DNA from: Calliopsis andreniformis
Taxonomy: Eukaryota > Arthropoda > Insecta > Hymenoptera > Andrenidae
Direction of reading: 5' to 3'
Assembly (NCBI RefSeq): GCF_051401765.1
Contig: NW_027480432.1
Location: 12,480,501 to 12,544,500 of the forward strand
DNA length: 64,000 nucleotides
Shown here piece after piece: positions 39,809 through 52,300 of this stretch. The notes below the pieces were generated by a model that was not told where the DNA came from, searched no databases, and worked only from the letters and a program-made list of their open reading frames with translations. A program made the position numbers and the translations under genes. Numbering within the stretch: the stretch's first letter is position 1; each line of letters opens with the position of its first letter.

Positions 39809-41288
39809 TTTTTTCTTGGATAAAGAATTGATATACCATCCAAGGACTCCTGCTGCAGTGATAGCAATGATAAAAACCACGATGATGGCTCCTATCTTTG
39901 TGTACGACAAAAAACAACCATCATCTCTTCTATATATAATATCATCTCTCGTCATGAATTCCGTCGGACCACCGCTGAGTTGTGGCATACTTTGAGCTGT
40001 GAAAATTATTTACTAAATTCAAGAAAAACAAATGTTAAAAATAAACACTTATATTGTGTATTTGGGTGTCATAAATTATTCATAAAAATTCAGGACAAAA
40101 CTTTAAATAAAGAAGCTTATATTTAATACAAGTATATAAGTATTTTCATTTGTGTCAAAATTATTTATAAAAATCGAAGAAAAAAAGTATAAAATACAAA
40201 ATTTAAAATATAGAATTTAAAATGTGAAACACAATAAAATACAAAACACCTACTAAGCCACAAATAAAATATAGAATGTTTTGTTTTACACTGAAAAAAG
40301 GATAAGTTTGTCGGAAGCAAATTCATGCTTGCATTTCAATAATTCATTATGTCATCTAAAGATATAGCAATGATAACGCGTGCAACATGGCTGAAGGTTG
40401 CTTCAGTGCTTCAGAAGATTACGTATTTAAATTGAACGTATGTACCTACAGTTGTGCGCGATAAGACGCTCTTCGAAACTGACCATTGTCAGGTACACCT
40501 TTTGTTACGTGATGTTGGATCCTTTACACATTAGTGTCAAACAGCAAATTTTTTACGATTTTCTATTATTATTTTTACGATTCTTTATTATTGTTATTAC
40601 AATCTTTTGCCATGGTGAATATATTATTATAAAAATGAAAATGTTTAATGAATTTAAGAATTTTAAAGAAATATGTTTTAGACAATTTTAGAGAATGAAA
40701 GAATAAATTTTGACGATTATTTACTATTATTTTAATTATAATGAATATTAAAAAAAGTAATACTAACACTGTAATGAATATTTTGTTAAAAATTAATTAA
40801 CTGAACAAGATTGATTAAATTTTGATACAAAGTTTCAAAAACTGAAGAAGCTTTATTTTTAAACAAGTTCAAAATTTAGTGAAATCTTTAATATTAATAG
40901 AAAAAGAATTTTAAAGATATTATAGCATTGTTTGTTTTCTTTTTCAGAAATTTTTTCTTTCAAAAATTATCAAGGACCAATTGTTTATGTTATGAGTAGA
41001 CTGCGAATGTTTATGCATTTGTGAAAATTTCAAACGTTTACAAAATTACAGAATTCATATACTATTAAAAAATACAGAAAATAGAAAAAGTAGAATGGAA
41101 ATTATAGTTTTTGAAAGATGAAAATATAAAATTGCAAAAAATTCGCAGTTTTCTTATGAGATTTTTTTGCTTTTTTAATAATAAAATTGTTAGAAATAAG
41201 AGAATATACTCACAACTCCTGCGCCCATAATCCTGCCAACTGGAAATGGATCCTCGACTCATGTGATCAACTTCCGGTTTTTTTCGAT
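39809..41288 (-). CDS. 5' exons of a membrane-aminopeptidase-like protein (cytoplasmic tail and TM anchor)
   Basis: Exon 1 (41288-41214) has a TTACGTCAG acceptor upstream, ATG at 41262 and a GTGAGT donor. It encodes MSRGSISSWQDYGRRS. Exon 2 (39996-39809) follows a TTTTCACAG acceptor and joins in phase. It encodes a hydrophilic stretch ending IIYRRDDGCFLSYTK, then one transmembrane helix (IGAIIVVFIIAITAAGVLGW), YINSLSKKK and a GTAAGT donor. A short positively charged cytosolic tail plus one N-terminal anchor is typical of type II M1 aminopeptidases. It lies just downstream of the aminopeptidase-like gene on the same strand. No peptidase exons follow in the next 30 kb, so it is an orphan 5' end, a very-long-intron gene, or a small membrane protein. 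Confidence 0.6.
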
Positions 41289-41611
41289 CTGACGTAAGAA
41301 ACAGTATACTTACTGTGTACAAGGTGTACAAATAAATATGAAAATAAATAGGAAAGAAATTGAAAGCTCACTTCTATACTCTTATCAGAGAATAAATTTT
41401 CTTTGAAGGAATGAGTTGTGATTTTAAAACACAAGGAAAAATAAGAAAAGTCTATATTAGATAGTATTATCTAAACTGAATTTGTGGTCAAGTAGTTGCT
41501 TCGTACAGGTGCAACGCAATTAGTTTTCTACTGCAATGCCACACGTGAACTCACAATCAGCTGAAGAGTCGGAAAGCAATTTGTTTCTCCCCACTTTTCT
41601 ACTATTGTTTC

Positions 41612-41626
41612 TCGACACCGCTTCTC

Positions 41627-41657
<31 letters not shown>

Positions 41658-41680
41658 GTTCTTCTTCTTCTTCTTCGTTT
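41612..41680 (+). repeat. (TTC)n microsatellite
   Basis: Nearly uninterrupted CTT/TTC triplets (with a few CTC and TTG) run for about 60 bases. Confidence 0.9.
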
Positions 41681-41929
41681 TTCTTATGTATTTACTCTAT
41701 GCACATAGCCCTTTTAAATTACACATACATTTTTTCGATACGGATAGAGATAGTTATAGAAATTAACTATATGTTCTCTAATATCTATCTAATATTATTA
41801 AAATATTCCTTCAATTAAATTTATCGATGATAATTGAAACAAACATATATAACAGTTAAAATATCATGAAACTATCAGAAAGTTAAAATATCAGATACTA
41901 ATATTATGAAACTAATTTCTGTTCTTGAA

Positions 41930-42125
41930 ACTATTACCATTTTCTCCAATGTTTACCATTTTACAATTTTACCATTCTATCTTTTTTACTATTTTTCAAT
42001 TACAGTATTTTATCTTTTTGCCATTTTCGGATTTTACAGTTTTGTAATTTTATCATTTTATAATTCTATGATACTACCATTTTTACCATATTTTCTATTT
42101 TGTGATTTTACAAAATTTTTAATTT
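41930..42125 (+). repeat. Imperfect TTTTACCATTTTAC-type low-complexity tract
   Basis: TTTTACCATTT variants recur about ten times. A similar tract lies at 63800-63870. Confidence 0.6.
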
Positions 42126-42956
42126 TGTAGAATAAATAAACGATTCATGAGTAAACCTGGCCTTTATTATTGTTATAGTTATAGTTGTATATACATATAA
42201 TGTATGTATGAATATGTGTGTGTACATGTACATATAATATGACATAAGACTATAATTTTCACAAATATGAAAATTCGATCAATACAGGTCAAAAGAAAAT
42301 TATTTCGCTACATAATTCAATTTATTTTACATCTGTAACAATGTAATAGCAATGCGGCGAAGCAATCATAAACAATCCGATAGAATTAATTTATATTAAA
42401 AATATAGAGATAATATAGTTTGGAATATTAGAAGAGTCTTTTATTATTCAAAATCCATGGGATTACAATATTTGTTACAAGTAGATATATACAAAAGCTT
42501 GAAGTATTATTATAACATTTAATCGAACACAAACTATATAAATCTCTTGGAAAATATATTAATATTATTACAAAATTGTAAGGTCCAAAGAGTGTTCTAA
42601 AAATTGTTCGAAAGGTACATTTTTCAGATGGAAATTATAGTGTTTTAAATAGGAATTAAAGTATTTGAACCAAGCCCATACTTTTCTACCAAAGTTTAAT
42701 TAAATTATTTTAGTTTTATTTTTTGTACTACTATTATACATACATCTCTCGTAAGAATTTTTTAGAGAAAAGTCTGGAAATATTTAAAATTTTTTAAATG
42801 TTACTCATACATAGAAAAATTCAAGAATTTCATAATTTAAATCTGTATATTTGCGAAACAACTTACCTAGAGTATTTTTGTGTTCTCGAATTTTTTATAT
42901 ATTTTCGATTTGTCCATTTCTCCATGCAAAAAAGAAATAAAATAATATGAAAATTT

Positions 42957-43380
42957 TCATAAATCCTGTTTCTTAAATTCCAGAATCTTTTCCAGTTCTT
43001 CTTTCGGCAAATTTTCATCAAGCCAAGCCTCGATTATAGGAAGATTCTTGTCACTCCACTCTGTTTCTTGTGCAATAATTTTCAGAGCTTTTTGCACAAT
43101 ATGCTCAGCCGTGTCGAATTCCCCTTTTCGATTTAAATACAATTTCGAAACCATATCTAGACCTTGCTGAGAATTGAAGGAAGACGTGGCAGAGTTTATT
43201 ATTCCATCCCAGAGGAGTCTTTTGCCTTCGAATCTCTGTTTGACGACATCCCAATGGTTATTTAGAAAATTAAATAGAGTTGTATAGCCAGCTGAACCAG
43301 TGGAAAGTGTGCTGAATATTAAATGGATATCGGAGTCTGTGAAATCTCCATTTTGGTCTAAGATCGAGACGTTTAGGAGT
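42957..43380 (-). CDS. Aminopeptidase-like terminal exon
   Basis: The exon is 424 bp including the TGA, with acceptor AAATTTCAG. It encodes IFSTLSTGSAGYTTLFNFL, NHWDVVKQRFEG and WSDKNLPIIEAWLDENL, the standard end of the ERAP1-C domain. No C-terminal hydrophobic GPI-type tail is present. Confidence 0.92.
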
Positions 43381-46300
43381 CTGAAATTTATAGAGTAATG
43401 ATTTAACAACCGAGAGAAGAGGTTTTTAGAAAAAGGAATATTTAAATTCTTGATTATTAACACTAGAACTACCGACAGTAAATGTATGCATTTGTTTCAA
43501 AATCATAGGAGCACAAATAATGCATAATTAAAGAAAATAGAATTCATGTACAAATATATAGACATTTCTTCAATTTTATTCGGTATTAGTTGATAATAAA
43601 CTTAAAGTTTTCTTAGAATAAATCGTAAATTAAAAATAGCTGTGCGGGTCATTTTGACTTGTTTGGTAGTTCTAGTGTTAATATACAGTGTGTTATGTTG
43701 TATGCAGGAAGTATGGCAGGGGTGGGTTGAGGACACTAAACTAAAAAACAGGTTCAGATAAATATATCCCCGATACGGCGATACGACCTTATTTCCAAGT
43801 TACAATGTATTTTATATACAGAGTGTTTCTGAACAATAGGGCATAACATTAAAATCGTGTTGCACCCTTAAAACGTCTAAAACTGTAGTTTGGTACACTT
43901 GTACTCAGTCAAAATTCAAAGTCAATTTTCTCGAAAACAAAGTGTAATATTACAAATTTTTATTCTACACCTTTCTTCTTGTGCCATCAGTTCTGATACA
44001 TTCTGTATATTTTATCCCGTATATGTACACGATTGGGTACTATATTATCAGACATTTTGTGCTTCAATTGGGGTACTCTACCATGTGTTCGACAACAGGT
44101 GTCAGAAATTTTAAGGGCTAATTCTAAATGCTAAAATAAGATGAAAGTGGAGATAGATGAAACTGTGTTTAGGGTTTCGGTTACGAGTTATTAACACGTT
44201 AAGTGGCAAGCCTATTTTGTTTCACATTCCGTTTACATCACACAATACCATTCAGTATTGTCGGAGGTGGCATTTAATGTATGAATTGTTATAAAAAATA
44301 CGTAAACTACGTGTGAAATACGTCCGACTAGGGACTTATTTTACTGCCGATACGACGTGCATTAGTCAAGTCAGACACAACAGAACTAGTAAAATAAGGC
44401 CCAAGTCAGACACAGCAAGACCAGTAGAATATGTCTCGAGTCAGATACATTTCACGAGTACTTTAGGCGTCTCCCCAACAATTCGGAAACGAAACCTCAA
44501 GCGCAATTTTATTTACATATCTTCATTTTTGTCTCATTTTAGCATGTAGAATTACTCCTTAAAATTTCTGATATGTGTCGTCGAACGCTCTATATACAAA
44601 TATATATGTACATACTTAAATTAAAGAATGCACACCTGTTGATACCTAACATTACATTATATCAAATACCTTTCAATCTTGTACGTATCCTTCGGACAAC
44701 CAGCCAATGATTTCAAAAGATACGTGCGTTCATTCTGTTTCCTTTCTGGGCTACTCTGAGGGAAATTTATGACACGCTGGAGTCCAAACTCCCATTCCTC
44801 TTCGGTGCCCCATTTAAACACAGGACAAATAAATTCGTTGGCTACCCTATAAAATCAGAAAAATAATAAATCTAGTTATCTTTATTTTATTAATTAAATA
44901 TGCATGTTAAACAAATAATAAAAGTGGATAAACAGTATTTGACTGGAAAAATACTATTTATTTAACTATAGAAAAGGCAAAACCATATATAAGCAAAGTA
45001 CAAACGGATTTCCTTTGTCAGGCTCCTCATCAGTCAGCCATTTTTTATATTGTTCTCTCGCCTCCGTAACACAAGGTTCGTAGCCGGCACGACAGAGAAA
45101 ATTCTTCGTCAAAGCTCGCATATGAATTTTCCAAGCTGGGCCTTCGTCTTGCGAAGTTTTATTGAGTTCCATGTACAAGGGCTTCAGTAAAGTGCGAATG
45201 TACGCCTAAAATAATAATAGAAAAAAAATCGTCATTTCTTCATGAGGATTTCTTCATTTAATTATATTTTTTAAAGATAGTTTAGATAATTGTATTGTAA
45301 AAAATATTTTAATAATTACATTTGGGAAAAATACTACAAAATATAATTATTTATATAGATAGATAAAAACTGTATAGATAATATAGTAAAAGAATAACAT
45401 CAAACTGAGGATATCAGATCCCTCGATTCTTCTCAAAATCTAATCGAACCTTAAATTTTGTATATGTATAAGCTGAGGCATCTAAAACAGGTCACCTTAA
45501 TAAGTAGTTTGTTTTTCACAATACAGAAAGAAGTGTGAAACCAAACTTGTTTGTTTTTAAGGGACAATTTTCTCTCTCGAGTGAGAGAGAGCTGTATACA
45601 AGGTGTAAACAATATACGCAGTAATATTTTAAAGAATAGTAGGCGAGCTCAAATGGAATACAAACAGTCTTGTGACATAATGTGCGATCTGCTTCCACTT
45701 TGCAATAATAATTCCTGAAAGTTAACGTACTTATATTCTACTAAACTAACAATCAGAAAATTCTGTAATTTTGCAAATACATTGAAGGGCAGAAATAGAA
45801 TAAAATACATTTTTTTTAACTCTTACAGTTTTATTTTTATAAAGTTTTAAAAAGCCGAGATCTATTTTCTACGAACATTTCAGATTTTGAAAGCTTTATA
45901 AAATTTTAACCGCAAAAAAAAACAAAATATATATTATGACGTTTTTATTCTACTTCTGCCTTTCAATACCTCTATAAAATTACAAAATCCTTTAATTATT
46001 ATTTTGTAGGTATATTTACTTTAATCATAGGAAATTTTGTGTTCCATCTGAGCTCTTCTAGCAGCCTTATAATATTACCACGTATACATATCGTTTATGC
46101 CTTGTATATGTATAGGTTGCTTCCAAACATGTGGGACATTTTTGGAGGATAGATTCTAGGCATGAAGACAATAAAAAAAAGTTCATATGTACATATGTTC
46201 TAAAATGTTTTATTTTTTATGTATACCCTATTTCACGTTGCGGACGGTGTGACACTTTTTTAAAGATTTCTGACCGTACACCACTCAGTTAAAGGAACAG

Positions 46301-49300
46301 AACATTTCTCGGTCTAGTAGGCTCTTAAAGAGGATAGTACACCGTGCAGGCAAATAAGGGTCCAGAATTTTAGGCAATATAAAATAGTGTATAACTAAAA
46401 AACTAGGCGTTTCTATCCGGAATGGAATATATGCATATAAACTTTCTTCATTGTTTTCACATTTAGAAGCTATTCTCCAAATATGCCCCGCATGTTTAGA
46501 GACACCATGTACGTAGCTCTGGCTTGTACATGAATACAGTACTGTCTCGTAAAAGAGCCGCACATTGGAACTGTCCGCTGCTCTTTTACGGCACTGTTAT
46601 ACTACTTTTTTTGTCCTTTGTCCTCAGTACAGCATAACGAGGAACAAGCCATAAATTTCATTTGGCACTGCCAGGGTACACGTGCGACAGGAAAAAACAG
46701 AATTAGGATACTCTAGCAGGTTAGGACGCATTCGAACTACACTTCCCTCTTAATTGTTCAATCGCCAAATGTCTTGGGAAACACCTGCTAGTTAGAGTAT
46801 CGCTTACATCTTCGGATTTTTCTTAGGCGTGAAGCTTTGAACCCTCGCACCAGATGGAATTTTACTACAGGTTTCTTTTGTTCAAAGCCACAAAATCGCA
46901 TACTTTGAGGTCATTTCTCGGGCCGTGATTTTGCAATCTCGTGATCTGAATTTCGAGTTAAAACTCGACCTATTTTCAAATTCGCGTTCTATTTTCAACA
47001 ACATTCTCAAATTTTTAAAGCTTTATAGAAGTAAACCGTAACAGATACAACAAAGTTGTATTTTACTTTATCTCAGCTTTTCAATACATCTGTAAAATTG
47101 CAGAATTCTCTGATTGTTAGTTTAGCATATGGATATGTTATTTTAAGACATTACTATTACAAAATTAAGGCAATTATGTTATGTTGCAACTATGTTGCAA
47201 CTGAGTACTATGCTATAGTGCATTTTATGCTTCAATTTGGATCTTTTATCACCTCCTAACTATGCATCACTTGTATAACTTGTACATATGCATCTGTATA
47301 TTATCCTTAATGTTAAAATAATTATTATTTGTAACTACAATTAATGTTTTAGAATGAATAGAAGGTGCATGGCAGTGATTTAAATCGAACCGTGATTTGC
47401 AAATGTATGTCTCCGCGCGGGCTGTGTACATCGATATGTATTTAAAGGTTAAAGTGAGAAAAAAATATCTTAATTCCATCTTTTTCCTGGCATACAATAC
47501 TTCGGCAGTACCCAAAAAAGCCGACGAAAGACCTCTTGAAATCAGGCTAAGCAGACCCTTTTTTATGACCCTGATGTGTTGTCGAGTTGAACGTCTTGAA
47601 AGACGCATTACGGGGGACCATCATAAAAAACAGTGGATTATCTTCTAATAAACATACTGATACCTATGTATATTTCTCATTAGATCTTTATAAAAGTGTT
47701 AGTATTAGAGTTGTCGTGTTTTCCTGATGAAACTGATACCAAACATGTCGTAATAATTGTAATGAAAAACGTAGGTATACAGGTATTTAATTACTGTCGC
47801 TTTCTGAAAAGAAGTTGTACAGTAACTTTTCTGAAGTCATTTTAAAGGGTGAATCCTCTACTTTCACATGCTTATGTTGAATTTTCACGAAGATGTCTCT
47901 GCACTAAGAAACAGATGGGAGAGTAAAGATAGATATTGGCCAATAAATTGTAAAATTCAAACAATTTCAGGGTTTTTAAAAAGTACAATTTTTACAGAAA
48001 CTTTCCCATATGCTTCTTACAATCAGTATTGAAACATCTTCTTGGAAACTTAATTTAAGCTGTGAAAATAGAAGATTTACTATTTAAAATGACTCCAAAA
48101 GGATTAGTGTACGACTTCTTTTTACAAAGTAACAGTAATTTAAAAATGGACAATAATTCAGTTTAGTATTTGATTAATTTGAAAGAATAAATTATTAAAC
48201 TTATTTAATTGACGAACATTCAAAAATTGTAATCAGGGCAGACTACAGGTTGTGATGAGTATCCAATTCAGGCCTGATGCAGATAAGCAACTTCTTTCCT
48301 TGTTTTTTCAGAAGAAAATAACAAAGACAGATGTATAATTGTGCGCCGAAAGACGCTCATCTGTATCACGCGTCAGAAAAAAACGGTCGGGCACGGATGG
48401 ATATGAGTGAATCGACCTTAATGTGAGGATCGAACAGTACTGGCGAGAAAAAGATCCGACAGTCCTGTTTTAAATGAAACGATACCGGTTTTTTTTTTAT
48501 TTACATTCTGATAGAGCTGAGCCTTTCAAGACGAATAGAATGACCTATAGTTGAAAATCATTCAAGATCAATTACGATAGAAAATAAATTAAAATTATTT
48601 CAAGAAATCGGACGAACGATTCGCTAATTTACTTATTAGTATACCAGGCAAGCTTAAGGTCTGGATACTGTGTAAAGCTTATGTGACCAGATATCAAGTT
48701 TGCTTGGTGTACTTATATTTGCATATTTACTGCTACAAAAAGTGTTCAAAATGATGACCTTGAGCACTGGTGCATACTATAAAATAAAGGGTGTCAGTAC
48801 ACAGAACACTGCATGACGAATTTCATTCAAGTGCAATTTTACAATACTAGTTCTCTTCTTATGGTGTATTTAGACCAAGCAAGTGAATACTCGTTCGTCT
48901 CTTACCTTCAGCAGAATTTAATTATTATGAATGAATTTAAATCGACTGCTGAATGAAAGAATGTTCGTGTGGGGGAATGACTTGTTTGGTTTAAACGCGC
49001 TGTTATACACTCTTTCATGTCTTCTCTGATTTGTTGGCATTTCGCTTTGAAAGCGGTTTAAAATCTGAGGAGCACCCAAGTCATCTTTCATTTCTTGAAA
49101 TAATTTATCTTTCATCATAATTGATCTTGAATAATTTTCAACTAATAGGTCATTGTATTCTTCTTGGAACACTCTACTCTATCAGAATATAAATAAAAAC
49201 CGTATCATTCCATATGAAAAAACGAGGTTAATTTTCATATTTCTTTCATGCCTCTGTCTATAAAAAAATTATTGACTCCAGATTATGTGCTCCTTAAAAC

Positions 49301-52300
49301 TAAGCAAGTTTGGTCTGAGACTTTTCTTTTTATTGTGAAAAGCAAACAAATTATTCAAATAGCCTATTTTAAATGCCTCACTCAGTATATCTCTAACCTA
49401 ACCTTAAACTTCATGTATGTATACAAAGGCGTATCAGAAAATGTGGGACATATTTGAAGGAGAAATACTAGATACAAAGCAATGAAGAAAGTTCACGTGT
49501 ACATAGGTCAGGAAATGCTTAATTTTCAGGTTATACGCTATTTTATATCGCGTACGGTCTGATACGTTCTCTTAAAATCCATGACCATGAGCCATTAATC
49601 AATAGGGCCAGAATATTTCTGGGCCTAGAACGACCTTAAAGAGAATAGCACACGCGCAGGCAGAAAATGGATCTGCGTTTTACGTAATATAAAATAGCAT
49701 ATAACTAAAAAATCAGGCGTTTCCGAGCATACATATGCACACATAAACTTTTTTCATTGTCTAAGTACGTAAAGCTTCCTTCCAAAAATGTCCCACTTTT
49801 TTAATACACCCTGTGTACCGAAATTCTCAATTCTTCCCAAAACGATATCCAACCTCAAATTTCGTATATATCTCAGATCCCTCGATTCTTCTTCCAATAT
49901 GATCAATCATCATAAAAACAGGCTCCCAAACAACATGGCTCCTCTCTTCTTTCAAAAATAGCGTCATATTCAACGCAATTTCGAAGCATAGCTCTCCAGA
50001 GTATGCTAAATTCCAAGCATCATGGAGAAGCTTCGCTCTAGTCAAAACAGGTATCATTTCTCGATTCGGACCTCTTAAATACTGCGACAACATTTTCCAG
50101 TTGCAGGAGTCGTAGTTCACTGGAAACACTCCTGTGAAATTATACATTAAATGGTATAAAATAATTTGAAAAGTTTAGGAATTCAAAAATTTTAAGTTCT
50201 TTGAAATATTTAAAGATTCAAAATTTGGAACAGTGATGTATGTATTTGATTTAAATATATGTATATGTATATAGAGTAATTCTGTGAGAGATGATTCTGT
50301 GGGTAAGATGACTTGCGCTTATATTGGGCCCGTTTTGTTATTCAGTGACAGTACTGCTGATACATATTGCATGTGACATATATTATGTATAAGCAGTACT
50401 GCCACTGAATAATGGAATGCACTTATTATATCGATACATTCGAATGTTACACCATCTATTCTGATCTTAGTTAATATTGATAAGCCATGACAATTGTTCC
50501 TTTTGTTTGCTTAAAATTGAGAAATTAGATAAGTTATTTGTAATACAGTACTTGGTTATCCTCGAAAATTTTCTACACCCTTTGTAAGTCTTAATTTACT
50601 AACGTTTTACTAGAAAACAATGGTATCTTCCGATTGCTGTGCATTAATACAATGTTTAGAAATATTGTTGATGTTATTATGCAATAAACAAATAAGTCAT
50701 CTATTCCGTACTATTGGGATAGATAACTTACTTTTTAGGGGATAGTTGGCCATAAAACTGTGCATAATGACTATTTAGTATTTGTTTTTGTTCTGTAATA
50801 ATTAGTAAATTCCGATAATAGACATGCTAGACGTGTTATTCGATAGAACTAACACAGTCTCCACTACATTGGATCTTCAGCAAAGTAGAAAATTCAAAAA
50901 ATACAGTGCCCTAATTTTAATATCTTCTGACAATAAGAAAAATAGAAAAAGGGGAAAAAATGCTTAAAACATATTAAGCGGCAAAAGTATAAAAATATGT
51001 TACACGTTCTTCCAAATGGAAGGCTATAAAAGTCATCTTTAGATAAAATCTTTCAGATTCTCCAATTTAAGAGTCTGAAAAAGAAGACAATACCAAATGT
51101 GTGTGATGTGGTAACCAATACTGTTGTAAATGTAAGAAATTATTCCATGAAGCATGTTCCAAATTTTTAAACTTCTGCAATAATGTGGAAAAGATTTGTC
51201 TAAACGGAAATACTTAATTTTCCTTTTTAATAAAAAACAAATAAATAATTTTTTTTTTATTAACTCCAAAATACGTAATTTCTATTCGACTCATCCCACC
51301 CAGACTCTCCAGGTCAATTTACACATGTTGCAACTTCTTTTTTTCCCTTAAAATAAAGATTATTTTTTAATTGTTTATGCACACTTTAAGGGGGTAGAGT
51401 AGCCACGTGACTTTTCGCTACAATTTTTGTTACAGAAATAGCATTACCTACAGTCACGTCACTGTCTAATAAAGGCAAGATGGAGATATTATGATGTCGA
51501 GTTAGGAACGCGACTTAGAAAATTTCCCCCTCCACTAAACATACTATTGCACAAACCACGTGTATGTAAGCTCGGTATATCGAACAGCTGAGAAAAGTCG
51601 AGAGAGGAAAAGCAGATGTGACCCTTACTTTCTTGCTCTTATAACACTGAGATTCAACTGTACGAGTTGCCAGAAAGCGACACAAACTACGTACAATCGT
51701 TTCAGTTACCAAAGTATTTCCATTTTTCGATTTGTTATAAGGGAGTAGTGGTGGATCTACTTTTCAAAAGGTCCGAGATCTCACAAAGTTTTTAAACCCC
51801 ATTGTAATAAATAAATTATGAGCAATGTATATTGTTTTATTTTTATGCAATATTAAATACACATAAAATCAAGAATATTTGGATCAAGTATTTGAAAAGA
51901 AATCTGTTTCACATTTATTGCGATAATAATGTAGCTATATAATCCATACTCTAGGTGCGGAAAGCTAAGAATAACTCAGTATACTCAGTATTCGATTTGC
52001 TTCAAATTTTTGGTAGTTGCTGCTAATGCTTTCTGTTCAATTGCACTGTTACACGTATGGAATTTCTGATGAAATAATGCATACTGGGTAAATCCACTAT
52101 TCATGAGATCCTTAGAGGTTTTTCGTTGTGCCGAGCTTATATACAGGTGGCTCTTGTAATAGTATGTATATTGGACAGGGAAATTTTCTAAATCGCGTTC
52201 CCAACGCGTTAAACAGCCACATGTCTGTAGGTAATGCTATTCCTGTATCGAAAACTATAACAGCAAATACCGATCTGCCAGTCTCGAAAAGTCACATGAC

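Noticed and set aside
41536..41766. Phe/Leu-rich plus-strand frame that looks like a membrane protein
   Set aside because: It is translation of a TTC/CTT microsatellite.
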